A DNA stretch of 64,000 nucleotides, taken from the NCBI RefSeq assembly GCF_000620645.1, contig NZ_KK211161.1:326410-390409 (forward strand). Reading direction: 5' to 3'. Source of the DNA: Nocardioides sp. URHA0032 (GTDB lineage Bacteria > Actinomycetota > Actinomycetes > Propionibacteriales > Nocardioidaceae). Of the stretch, positions 18,429 through 25,523 are shown one piece after another; position 1 is the stretch's first letter; each line of letters begins with the position of its first letter. The notes below the pieces were generated by a model. The model had not been told where the DNA came from. It searched no databases and saw only the letters and a program-made list of their open reading frames with translations. A program made the position numbers and the translations under genes.

Positions 18429-19215
18429 ACCGCGGCGGCCGCCCCTCGCGACGGGCCAGCGTGGCCTCCTCGAAGTTGCCCGTCAACAGCCGGAGGTAGA
18501 GCTGCCCGATCCCCTCCGAGGACAGGTACGTCTCCAGCGACGTGGCCGACTGGCCGGCATGCAGCGACTTCTTGGTCAGCTCGACGCCCGGCTGGGAGAA
18601 CCCTGCGATCCGCTGCCCGATCCCGACCGCGGCGGCGACCACGTCGTCGTGCACCGAGGACACGAGGCCGATCCGCTCGGCCTCCTCGGCGCCCACGTCC
18701 CGGCCGGTCAGCATGATGTCGGCCGCCCGCGTCGAGCCGACCGCGCGTGGCAGCAGGAACGACAACCCGAGCTCGCTCGCGGTCAGCCCGTTGTTGATCC
18801 CGGCGGCGCGGAAGTGCGCCGCGGGTGCCGCGATCCTCAGGTCGCACGCCAGCGCCAGGCAGAGGCCGCCGCCGATCGCCGCACCGTTGACGGCCGCGAC
18901 GACCGGCTGGTGCAGACGCCGGATCGTGAGCACGACCTCCTCCAGTGCCTCCATCGCCCGGAGCGCGTACGTCGGCCGGGTGACCCCGGCGACGCCGGGC
19001 GGCACGCCCGCCGACTCCTGGTCCGCTCCCGAGCAGAAGCCGCTCCCCGCGCCGGTGACGACCACCGCGCGCACCGCGTTGTCCTGGCCGAGGCCGAGGA
19101 GGGCCTCGCGGAACGGCACCATGACGTCGTACGCCATCGCGTTCATCCGCTCCGGCCGGTTCAGGGTCACCACCGCGACGGCGGGGTCCGGCCGGTCGAC
19201 GAGCACGAAGGGCAT
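18412..19215 (-). CDS. Enoyl-CoA hydratase/isomerase family protein
   Basis: This 267-residue crotonase-fold enzyme hydrates or isomerises enoyl-CoA in fatty acid or related acyl-CoA breakdown. The oxyanion-hole segments are GAGSGFCSGADQ (about 61-72) and AAIGGGLCLALACDLRIA (about 110-127). The position of one usual catalytic Glu near the second loop is occupied by LACDLR-type sequence, and the other lies in ELGLSFLLPRAVG, so the hydratase assignment is general. A CAGACT hexamer lies 8 bases before the ATG. No other beta-oxidation gene is directly adjacent. Confidence 0.9.
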   Translation of the reverse strand: MPFVLVDRPDPAVAVVTLNRPERMNAMAYDVMVPFREALLGLGQDNAVRAVVVTGAGSGFCSGADQESAGVPPGVAGVTRPTYALRAMEALEEVVLTIRRLHQPVVAAVNGAAIGGGLCLALACDLRIAAPAAHFRAAGINNGLTASELGLSFLLPRAVGSTRAADIMLTGRDVGAEEAERIGLVSSVHDDVVAAAVGIGQRIAGFSQPGVELTKKSLHAGQSATSLETYLSSEGIGQLYLRLLTGNFEEATLARREGRPPRFTDDR

Positions 19216-19250
19216 GGCGACGCAGTCTGCCAGCGCTCCGGGCCGTTCCC

Positions 19251-19256
19251 TAGGGT
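19251..19256 (+). promoter_or_regulatory. Putative -10 element of leaderless SGNH gene
   Basis: TAGGGT ends 6 bases before the ATG at 19263, within the 47-bp gap to the divergent hydratase gene. Confidence 0.5.
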
Positions 19257-19262
19257 CGGGAC

Positions 19263-20393
19263 ATGACGCTGACGTCCGTGCCGATCACCGCCGACCTGGT
19301 CCGCGGCGCACTCGAGCTCGAGCCGACCGGTGCGGGGCTGCTCCCCCACCGGCTGCCGGCCCGGGCCCGCGCGCAGTGCGCCGACCCGCAGCTGGCGATG
19401 GCCGAGGCGCAGCCCTCCGGCGTACGCCTCGCGCTCCGCACCCGGGCCACGGTCGTCGAGCTCGACGTGCTGCCGACGCGGCGGGAGTACGCCGGAGCAC
19501 CGGCTCGCCCCGACGGCGTCTACGACCTCGTGGTCGACGGCCGGCTCGCCGCCCAGCTGACCGCGCCCGGTGGCAGCACCGTGGTCGTCGACCTGATGAC
19601 CGGGGCGGGCGAGCTGCGGCCGGGCCCGGTCGGCACGCTCCGATTCGGCGACCTGCCGGCCGGCGAGAAGACCGTCGAGGTGTGGCTGCCGCACGACGAG
19701 CAGACCGAGCTGGTGGCGCTGCGCACCGACGCACCGGTGACGCCGGCGCCTGCCGCGGACCGGGTCTGGGTCCACCACGGCAGCTCGATCAGCCACGGCT
19801 CGGTCGCGGCGAGCCCGACGTCCACCTGGCCGGCGTACGCCGCCCGGCGCGCCGGCGTGGACCTCGTCAACCTCGGGCTCGCGGGCAGCGCGCTGCTCGA
19901 CCAGTTCACCGCCCGCGCGATCCGGGACACCGCCGCCGACCTGATCAGCCTGAAGCTCGGCATCAACGTCGTGAACCACGACCTGATGCGGCGCCGGGCG
20001 TTCGGGCCGGCGGTGCACGGGTTCGTGGACACGATCCGCGACGGGCACCCGGACACGCCCCTCGTCGTCGTCTCCCCGATCCACTGCCCGATCCACGAGG
20101 ACACGCCGGGACCTGCCACACCCGACCTGTCCGAGATGGCGGAGGGGCGGATCCGGTTCGTCGCGGTCGGCGACCCCGCCGAGGTCGCCGCGGGCAAACT
20201 GACTCTCACCGTGATCCGCGAGGAGCTCGCCCGGGTCGTCGCCGAGCGGGACGACCCCCGGCTGTCCTACCTCGACGGCCGGGAGCTGTACGGCGCGGCC
20301 GACCACGACGAGCTGCCACTGCCCGACGGACTGCACCCGGACGCGGCGACGCACGTCCGGATGGGCGAGCGCTTCGCGGCGCTGGTGCTGTAG
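19263..20393 (+). CDS. SGNH/GDSL-fold hydrolase with N-terminal beta domain
   Basis: This 376-residue protein has an N-terminal beta-rich domain (about 1-160). The SGNH hydrolase domain that follows has HHGSSISHG (about 174-182) as its block I, with Ser in place of the usual GDS aspartate. It also has block III SLKLGINVVN and a C-terminal DGLHPDAATH carrying the Asp-His pair. Such enzymes deacylate sugars or lipids. No signal peptide is seen, so it is probably cytoplasmic. It is convergent with the stress-protein genes, 7 bp apart. Confidence 0.85.
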   Translation: MTLTSVPITADLVRGALELEPTGAGLLPHRLPARARAQCADPQLAMAEAQPSGVRLALRTRATVVELDVLPTRREYAGAPARPDGVYDLVVDGRLAAQLTAPGGSTVVVDLMTGAGELRPGPVGTLRFGDLPAGEKTVEVWLPHDEQTELVALRTDAPVTPAPAADRVWVHHGSSISHGSVAASPTSTWPAYAARRAGVDLVNLGLAGSALLDQFTARAIRDTAADLISLKLGINVVNHDLMRRRAFGPAVHGFVDTIRDGHPDTPLVVVSPIHCPIHEDTPGPATPDLSEMAEGRIRFVAVGDPAEVAAGKLTLTVIREELARVVAERDDPRLSYLDGRELYGAADHDELPLPDGLHPDAATHVRMGERFAALVL

Positions 20394-20400
20394 CGGCTCG

Positions 20401-21282
20401 CTAGGGCTCCGGGACCACCGCGACGGTGCCGGACGACTGCTCGACGACGATCGACGCGGTGCGCCCGCGCACCAGCCCGGCGATGCCGCCACGGCTCCGG
20501 CGGCCGATGACCACGAGCTCGGCCTCCTCGGCGAGCCGCACCAGCACGCGGTCGACCAGCCCGCGGGCGAGCACGGTCTCGACCTCGACGTCGGGGTACT
20601 GCTCGGCCATCCCGGCGACGGTCTGGGCGAGGCGCAGCCGCTCGGCGTCGTACCCCTCCTCGTCCGGGCCGACCGGCTCCTCACCCTGGTGGGCGTCCCA
20701 GATCGCGTGCACCACGCGGAGCGGTCGTCGGCGCAGCGACGCCAGGCGGTAGGCGAAGGCCAGCGCCGCGGTCGACGTGCCCTGCGCGTCGACGCCCACC
20801 ACGATGCCGCGGCGTACGACGGACTCGGCCACCGGCCGCAGCACCACGACCGGGCAGGCGCCGTCGCGGCTGACCGCGTGCGCGACCGATCCGAGCAGGA
20901 GGCTCTTCACCGGGCCGCGGCCGCGCGAGCCGAGGACGACCATGACCGCGGACCGTGCCGTCTCGCGCAGGGCGTCGCGCGGGTCGAGCTCGGCGACCAC
21001 GCCGTGCGCCGGCACGTCCGGAGCGAGCGCGGCGACCCGCTCGCCCGCCGCGGCGAGCAGCTGTTCGGCGTCCCGGCGCACCGCCTCGCGGGTGACCTCG
21101 CTGTCGACGCCGGCCTGGTCGAGCCACACCAGGGCCGCCGTGCCCATCGCGCCGGTGGCCTGGACCAGCGTCAGCGCGCGGCCCTCGAGCCGGGCCTGCT
21201 CCGCCGCCCAGTCGACCGCCCGGTCCGACGTCTCGGAGCCGTCGACCCCGACCACGACCGTGTTCGCCGGTACCTCGGTCAT
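20401..21282 (-). CDS. Universal stress protein, tandem-domain
   Basis: This 293-residue protein has two UspA domains. The first carries VVVGVDGS and the ATP-loop motif GSRGRGPVKSLLLGS. The second has GIVVGVDAQG and a variant loop GRRSRGGIAGLVRG. ATP-binding Usp proteins of this tandem type are members of the DevR/DosR dormancy regulon in mycobacteria. The ATG at 21282 is chosen because it overlaps the stop of the upstream usp gene by 4 bp; longer frames run into that gene. It should be cotranscribed with it from the promoter region with the DevR box at 22061. Confidence 0.9.
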   Translation of the reverse strand: MTEVPANTVVVGVDGSETSDRAVDWAAEQARLEGRALTLVQATGAMGTAALVWLDQAGVDSEVTREAVRRDAEQLLAAAGERVAALAPDVPAHGVVAELDPRDALRETARSAVMVVLGSRGRGPVKSLLLGSVAHAVSRDGACPVVVLRPVAESVVRRGIVVGVDAQGTSTAALAFAYRLASLRRRPLRVVHAIWDAHQGEEPVGPDEEGYDAERLRLAQTVAGMAEQYPDVEVETVLARGLVDRVLVRLAEEAELVVIGRRSRGGIAGLVRGRTASIVVEQSSGTVAVVPEP

Positions 21283-22007
21283 GCAGGCGACCCTGCCACG
21301 CCGATCGGTACCACCGCCACCGGGCACTCGGCGTGGTTGACGACGCCGCCCTCACCCGGTCCGACCACGAGCAGGTCCAGGTGCCGCGACCCGGCGGTGA
21401 GGTCACCGGCCGCGGTGCGCGACCGGACCTCCGGGAACTTCTCGGCCAGCCCGGCCACTGCCTCGGCGACCGCGAGCTCGTCGTCGGTCGTCCGCACGAT
21501 GGTCAGTGGGAGGTCCCGCAGCGAGGCCTGGCGGTAGGCGAACTCGACCACCGGCCGCGACCGCTCGTCCGCCGCGACCAGCACCCCGTTGCGCACCGCG
21601 CCCGGGTGCTGCGGCCGCACCACGACGACCGGGCACGGGGCGTGCCTGGTCACCGACAGCCCGACCGAGCCGAGCAGCACGCTGCTCACCGGTCCGCGGC
21701 CGTGCGAGCCGACGACCACGGTCGCCGCGCTGTGTCCGAGGTCGAGGAGCGCGACCCTCGGGTCCGCCATCCAGAGGGCCACGTGCACGGCGAGGTCCGG
21801 TGCGACCTCGAGGCAGTGCAGACGGGCGCGGTCGAGCATGGCCAGCGCCTCCGCCCGCTCGTGCATCGGCTCCAGTCCGTGCACGAGGGTGAGCTGCCGG
21901 CGCTCACGCCGGGCGTGGTCGATGGCCCAGTCCAGGGCACGGTCGGCGGACGGGGAGCCGTCGAGGCCGACGACGATGGTGCCAGCGGGGATCACGGTGT
22001 TGTCCAT
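21279..22007 (-). CDS. Universal stress protein
   Basis: This 242-residue protein starts TIVVGLDGS and has a first UspA domain with the nucleotide loop GSHGRGPVSSVLLGS. Its second domain is shortened and lacks a full G-x2-G-x9-G loop (VVGPGEGGVVNHAECPVAVVP). It precedes and overlaps the longer usp gene. The start at 22007 has GGTGGGGAC upstream. It is divergent from the PPOX gene, and the DevR-type box lies in the 106-bp gap, 53 bp upstream of this start. Confidence 0.85.
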   Translation of the reverse strand: MDNTVIPAGTIVVGLDGSPSADRALDWAIDHARRERRQLTLVHGLEPMHERAEALAMLDRARLHCLEVAPDLAVHVALWMADPRVALLDLGHSAATVVVGSHGRGPVSSVLLGSVGLSVTRHAPCPVVVVRPQHPGAVRNGVLVAADERSRPVVEFAYRQASLRDLPLTIVRTTDDELAVAEAVAGLAEKFPEVRSRTAAGDLTAGSRHLDLLVVGPGEGGVVNHAECPVAVVPIGVAGSPA

Positions 22008-22060
22008 GTCCCCACCGTCCTCGCCCGCCGGCCCGCCGAGTACCGCCGAACGCCCCCACG

Positions 22061-22080
22061 TTCGGGACCATCGGCCCTGC
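22061..22080. promoter_or_regulatory. DevR/DosR-type box between usp and PPOX genes
   Basis: TTCGGGACCATCGGCCCTGC matches the mycobacterial DosR consensus TTSGGGACTWWAGTCCCSAA at 14 of 20 positions. The left half-site TTCGGGAC is perfect. It lies between two divergent genes of classes that belong to the DosR regulon, next to devS and devR themselves. Assignment is by pattern and context. Confidence 0.7.
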
Positions 22081-22113
22081 ACCGGGGCCGGACGGACACG
22101 CACCATGGAGTGC

Positions 22114-22554
22114 ATGAACGAGGCAATCGACCTGACCCGCGACGAGTGCGAGCGGCTGCTGCGTTCCGGCGTCGGCGGCCGGGTCGCCCTGGCCTCGCCG
22201 AACGGACCGCACATCGTGCCGGTCAACCACTCCGTCGTCGACGACGCGATCATCATCCGGACCTCGCCGTACAGCGTGCTGGGGACCTATGGCCGGGACA
22301 GCATGCTGGCCTTCGAGGTCGACCAGTTCGACCACGAGCGGCAGCACGGCTGGAGCGTCGTCGCGCGCGGCCGCGCCGAGGCCGTCGTCCGCCCGGACGA
22401 GCTCGACCACATCCGCGAGACCTGGGAGCCGCGACCGTGGGCGTCCGGTGCCCGCACGCTCCACCTGCGCCTGCGTTGGACGGAGATCTCCGGGCGCAGG
22501 ATCGGGGGCGGCTGGGACCTCACTGCAGCGCTGCCGGTCCGGCGCACCGTGTGA
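22114..22554 (+). CDS. PPOX-class flavin/F420-binding protein
   Basis: This is a 146-residue split-barrel protein with the common start CERLLRSGVGGRVALASPNGPHIVPVNH, then SMLAFEVDQFD and WSVVARGRAE. These are features of pyridoxamine-phosphate-oxidase-like proteins such as the DosR-regulated mycobacterial family that binds FMN or F420. ATG 22114 has GGAG just upstream; the in-frame ATG at 22105 is an alternative. The stop overlaps the devS GTG start by 4 bp (GTGA), so the two are one transcription unit read from the box region at 22061. Confidence 0.85.
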   Translation: MNEAIDLTRDECERLLRSGVGGRVALASPNGPHIVPVNHSVVDDAIIIRTSPYSVLGTYGRDSMLAFEVDQFDHERQHGWSVVARGRAEAVVRPDELDHIRETWEPRPWASGARTLHLRLRWTEISGRRIGGGWDLTAALPVRRTV

Positions 22555-24113
22555 GACTGGCCCGCGTGCTGCCTGCTGCCACCCGCTCCCTGCTCGATGC
22601 CGTCACCGCGATCTCGTCCGACCTCGACCTGCGGGCGGTGCTGACCCGGATCGTCGAGGCCGCGACCGAGCTCACCGACGCGCAGTACGGCGCGCTCGGC
22701 GTGATCGGCAACGACGCGTTCCTGGTCGAGTTCGTGACGACCGGTCTCGACGACGACACGCGGGCGCAGATCGGCGACCTGCCGCACGGCCGCGGCATCC
22801 TCGGCCTGCTGATCCACCATCCGGAGCCGATCCGTCTCGATGACCTGACCCAGCACCCGCAGTCGGCGGGGTTCCCGCCGAACCACCCGCCGATGGGCAC
22901 GTTCCTCGGCGTACCGGTGCGGATCCGGGGCACGGTGTTCGGCAACCTCTACCTCACCGAGAAGGTGGGCGGTGCGTCCTTCACCCAGGAGGACCAGGAG
23001 CTCGTCGAGGCCCTCGCGAGCGCCGCCGGCTTCGTGATCGACAACGCGCGCGCCTACGGCCTGAGCGAGCGCCGGCGCCAGTGGCTGGAGGCGTCGGCGA
23101 CCCTCTCGGAGGCGCTGCAGCCGCCGATCCAGCTGGGTCCGGGCCTCGCCGAGGTCGCCCGGGTCGCGCGGTGGGCGACCGGCGCGGCCGCGACCGCCGT
23201 CCTGCACCTCGAGGAGGGCAACCCGGTCCGCACCGTCGACGCCCTCGACACCGCGGCCGCCGAGCTGGCCCTGTCCGGCCTCGAGGACCAGCCCTGGCCG
23301 CGGCTGGACTCCGAGCCCCTGGACACCCGGCTCGGCGAGTTCGCCGCGACCCTGGTGCCGCTGCGCACCCACCTGGTGAGCGCCGGGCTGCTGGTGATCC
23401 TGGTCGACCCCGAGACGACCCCGCTGCCGTACGACGAGCGCGTGCTGCTCGCGTCCTTCGCCGACCAGGCGGGCCTGGCGCTGGACCGGGCGCAGGCGAT
23501 CGAGGACCGTGCCGAGCTCGCGGTCACCTCCGACCGCGAGCGGATCGCGCGCGACCTGCACGACGTGGTGATCCAGCGGCTGTTCGCCACCGGGCTGCAG
23601 CTCCAGGGCGCCGGCGCCATGTCACGCGTCCCCGAGGTCGCCGACCGGATCGACAAGGCGGTCGAGGCGCTGGACGTGACGATCCGCGACATCCGCAGCA
23701 CGATCTTCGAGCTCCAGCACGTCGGCCGCGGACCGTCCCTGCGAGCCGACCTGCGCAAGCTGGCGACCGAGTACGCGCCGCTGCTGAAGTTCGACCCCGT
23801 CGTGCACACCGTCGGGCCGGTGGACACCGCCGTACCGGCCGAGGTGCGGGAGCAGGTGCTGCCGGTGCTCCGCGAGGCGCTCTCGAACCTGGCCCGCCAC
23901 GCCGCCGCCGACCACGGCGAGATCACCCTCGAGACCGACAACCGGGAGGTGCGGCTGACCGTGCTCGACGACGGCGTCGGGATCGCCGCCGACGTCGCCG
24001 AGAGCGGGCTGCGCAACGCCCGCCGCCGCGCCCGGGCCCTCGGCGGCTCGCTCGAGCTGACCCCTCGGCACCCGCGCGGCACGTCGTTCGTCTGGCGGGT
24101 GCCGTTGCGCTGA
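22551..24113 (+). CDS. devS: DevS/DosS-like heme-GAF sensor histidine kinase
   Basis: The protein phosphorylates its response regulator in reply to O2, NO, CO or redox state. GAF-A (about 15-170) contains NHPPMGTFLGVPV with His112 and LYLTEK with Tyr134. The 22-residue spacing equals that of the proximal heme His149 and distal Tyr171 of M. tuberculosis DosS (family knowledge). GAF-B spans about 180-315. The HisKA_3 dimerisation helix has DRERIARDLHDVVIQRLF with phospho-His337. The ATPase domain has EALSNLARHA and DDGVGI. The start is the GTG at 22551, overlapping the PPOX stop; much longer frames run antisense to usp genes. At 520 residues it is slightly shorter than DosS. Its probable partner gene lies convergently downstream. 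Confidence 0.92.
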   Translation: MRLARVLPAATRSLLDAVTAISSDLDLRAVLTRIVEAATELTDAQYGALGVIGNDAFLVEFVTTGLDDDTRAQIGDLPHGRGILGLLIHHPEPIRLDDLTQHPQSAGFPPNHPPMGTFLGVPVRIRGTVFGNLYLTEKVGGASFTQEDQELVEALASAAGFVIDNARAYGLSERRRQWLEASATLSEALQPPIQLGPGLAEVARVARWATGAAATAVLHLEEGNPVRTVDALDTAAAELALSGLEDQPWPRLDSEPLDTRLGEFAATLVPLRTHLVSAGLLVILVDPETTPLPYDERVLLASFADQAGLALDRAQAIEDRAELAVTSDRERIARDLHDVVIQRLFATGLQLQGAGAMSRVPEVADRIDKAVEALDVTIRDIRSTIFELQHVGRGPSLRADLRKLATEYAPLLKFDPVVHTVGPVDTAVPAEVREQVLPVLREALSNLARHAAADHGEITLETDNREVRLTVLDDGVGIAADVAESGLRNARRRARALGGSLELTPRHPRGTSFVWRVPLR

Positions 24114-24180
24114 GGTGCCGCTCGAGCCAGCCGACCGACCGACCATCCAGCCAGCCAGCCGGCCAGCCGGCCTCAGCGCA
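24106..24180. terminator. Convergent hairpin whose stem holds both stop codons
   Basis: Perfect 10-bp arms TGCGCTGAGG (24106-24115) and CCTCAGCGCA (24171-24180) enclose 55 bases of short CCAGC/CGACC-type repeats. The stop of devS lies in the left arm and that of devR in the right arm. It probably acts as a bidirectional terminator; the repeat loop could fold further. Confidence 0.5.
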
Positions 24181-24802
24181 GCAGCTTGCTCGCCAGCACC
24201 GCGGCCTGGGTACGCCGCTCGAGGCCGAGCTTGGCGAGGATGCTGGAGACGTAGTTCTTGACGGTCTTCTCGGCGAGGAACATCTGCTCGCCGATCTGCC
24301 GGTTCGTCATCCCCTCCGCGATGTAGCCGAGCAGCTTGAGCTCCTGCTCGGTGAGCTGCGCGAGCTCCGGTGCGGTGGTGGGTGGGTTGCGCACCCGTTC
24401 GAGCACCTTGGCCATCAGGCTCGGGTCGATGAGCGAGTTGCCCGCCGCCACCTGGCGGATCGCGTCGACCAGGTCGTTGCCGCGGATCTCCTTGAGCACG
24501 TAGCCCGCGGCGCCGGCCATGATCGCGGCGAACAACGCCTCGTCGTCGTCGTACGACGTCAGGATAAGCGCGCCGATCGACGGGTCGACGGCGCGGACGG
24601 CGCGACAGACCTCGATCCCGGAGCCGTCCGGGAGGCGGGCGTCGAGGACGGCGACGTCGGGCCGCAGGGCGGGGATGCGGCTGGTGGCCTCGGTGGCGGT
24701 CCCGGACTCGCCGACCACCTCGATGTCGCCAGCGCTCTCGAGCAGGGCGCGCAGGCCCTGACGGACGACTTCGTGGTCGTCGAGGAGGTACACGCGGATC
24801 AT
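24173..24802 (-). CDS. devR: DevR/DosR-like NarL-family response regulator
   Basis: This 209-residue regulator has an acidic pair DD, phospho-acceptor Asp54 in VLDARLPDG and Lys104 in the receiver domain. The LuxR-type HTH carries FLAEKTVKNYVS, placing Lys179, Lys182 and Asn183 at exactly the positions that contact DNA in mycobacterial DosR (family knowledge). Similarity to DosR runs along the whole protein (LLDDHEVVRQGL at the start, LERRTQAAV at the end). It is convergent with devS, unlike the devRS operon of mycobacteria. It should control usp, PPOX-devS and cyd through the boxes at 22061 and 31276. Confidence 0.93.
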   Translation of the reverse strand: MIRVYLLDDHEVVRQGLRALLESAGDIEVVGESGTATEATSRIPALRPDVAVLDARLPDGSGIEVCRAVRAVDPSIGALILTSYDDDEALFAAIMAGAAGYVLKEIRGNDLVDAIRQVAAGNSLIDPSLMAKVLERVRNPPTTAPELAQLTEQELKLLGYIAEGMTNRQIGEQMFLAEKTVKNYVSSILAKLGLERRTQAAVLASKLLR

Positions 24803-24808
24803 GGGCCA

Positions 24809-24814
24809 TTCCTA
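24809..24814 (-). promoter_or_regulatory. Putative -10 element of devR
   Basis: On the minus strand TAGGAA ends 6 bases before the devR ATG at 24802. A weak half DevR site (AGGGACT, 24837-24843) lies just upstream. Confidence 0.4.
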
Positions 24815-24869
24815 TCAACGAACGGTGCCCTCCGGCAGGGACTGGGTGCCTCCGGTGCGGAATCCGGCC

Positions 24870-24875
24870 TAGAGT
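24870..24875 (+). promoter_or_regulatory. Putative -10 element of leaderless small membrane protein gene
   Basis: TAGAGT ends 6 bases before the ATG at 24882, supporting that this very short gene is real. Confidence 0.5.
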
Positions 24876-24881
24876 GCCGCC

Positions 24882-25052
24882 ATGGTCCCGCTCGCCGCCC
24901 TCGAGTCGAACTTCCTGGTGCCCAACGGCACCTTCGTCGTCGTGGCCCTCGTCGTGCTCGGTCTGGTCGCCCTGCTGGTCGTGGTCGGCGTCCTCGTCAT
25001 CGTCCGGTCGAACGCGCGGGCGCGCCGCACGGACCTCCAGCACCGGAACTGA
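24882..25052 (+). CDS. Small single-span membrane protein
   Basis: This is a 56-codon frame encoding a short N-terminal segment (MVPLAALESNFLVPNG), one strong hydrophobic helix of about 24 residues rich in Val and Leu, and a basic tail (RSNARARRTDLQHRN). It has its own leaderless-type promoter hexamer, and its stop is only 5 bp before the SHOCT gene, so the two probably form an operon. It is divergent from devR. The function is unknown; a membrane anchor or partner for the SHOCT protein is possible. Confidence 0.65.
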   Translation: MVPLAALESNFLVPNGTFVVVALVVLGLVALLVVVGVLVIVRSNARARRTDLQHRN

Positions 25053-25057
25053 CCGCC

Positions 25058-25519
25058 GTGGCACACCTCCTGGCCGGGCCGGACAACCCACCCGACTGGT
25101 GCTTCCAGGCGAACGCCGACGGCCAGCTGCCGACCTGCACGTGGGACGGCGACAGCTGGCACCGCAGCTACGACGACGGCTCGATGGGGAGCGGGAACGG
25201 CATGGGCGGGTTCGCGGTGGTCTTCGTCCTCGCCCTGCTCGTCGGCGTCGGCGTGACGGTCTGGAAGGTGTCGACCGCGCGCCGGATGGCCCGCAGCTCG
25301 GGCATGGACGAGGGGGACGCGACCGAGATGACGCTGCTCAGCGACGACGGGTTCGAGGCGACGTACCTGGCGTCGAACCTGCGCCCCCAGGTCCCCGCCC
25401 CGCAGCCGAGCGCGAGTACGGCGGACCGGTTGCGCAACCTCCAGTCGCTGCTCGACCAGGGGCTGATCACCCAGGAGGAGTACGACACGCGCCGCCGGGC
25501 CGTGATCGACGGCCTGTAG
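25058..25519 (+). CDS. Membrane protein with C-terminal SHOCT domain
   Basis: This 153-residue protein starts at the GTG at 25058, followed by AHLLAGPDNPPDWCFQ. It has one membrane helix (about 52-70, GGFAVVFVLALLVGVGVTVW) and a cytoplasmic tail ending in a SHOCT motif (LQSLLDQGLITQEEYDTRRRAVI). SHOCT is a short oligomerisation or anchoring motif of unknown precise role, common in actinobacterial membrane proteins. The gene follows the small membrane protein by 5 bp and is convergent with cydDC, 4 bp apart. Confidence 0.8.
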   Translation: MAHLLAGPDNPPDWCFQANADGQLPTCTWDGDSWHRSYDDGSMGSGNGMGGFAVVFVLALLVGVGVTVWKVSTARRMARSSGMDEGDATEMTLLSDDGFEATYLASNLRPQVPAPQPSASTADRLRNLQSLLDQGLITQEEYDTRRRAVIDGL

Positions 25520-25523
25520 CGGC

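Noticed and set aside
24131..24170. CCAGC/CGACC short repeats as a CRISPR or regulatory repeat array
   Set aside because: The units are 4-5 bases without spacers and form the loop of a convergent hairpin. They are a simple sequence, not an array.
24834..24858. DevR box in front of devR
   Set aside because: Only one half (AGGGACT) fits the consensus; the other half does not, so I do not call autoregulation.
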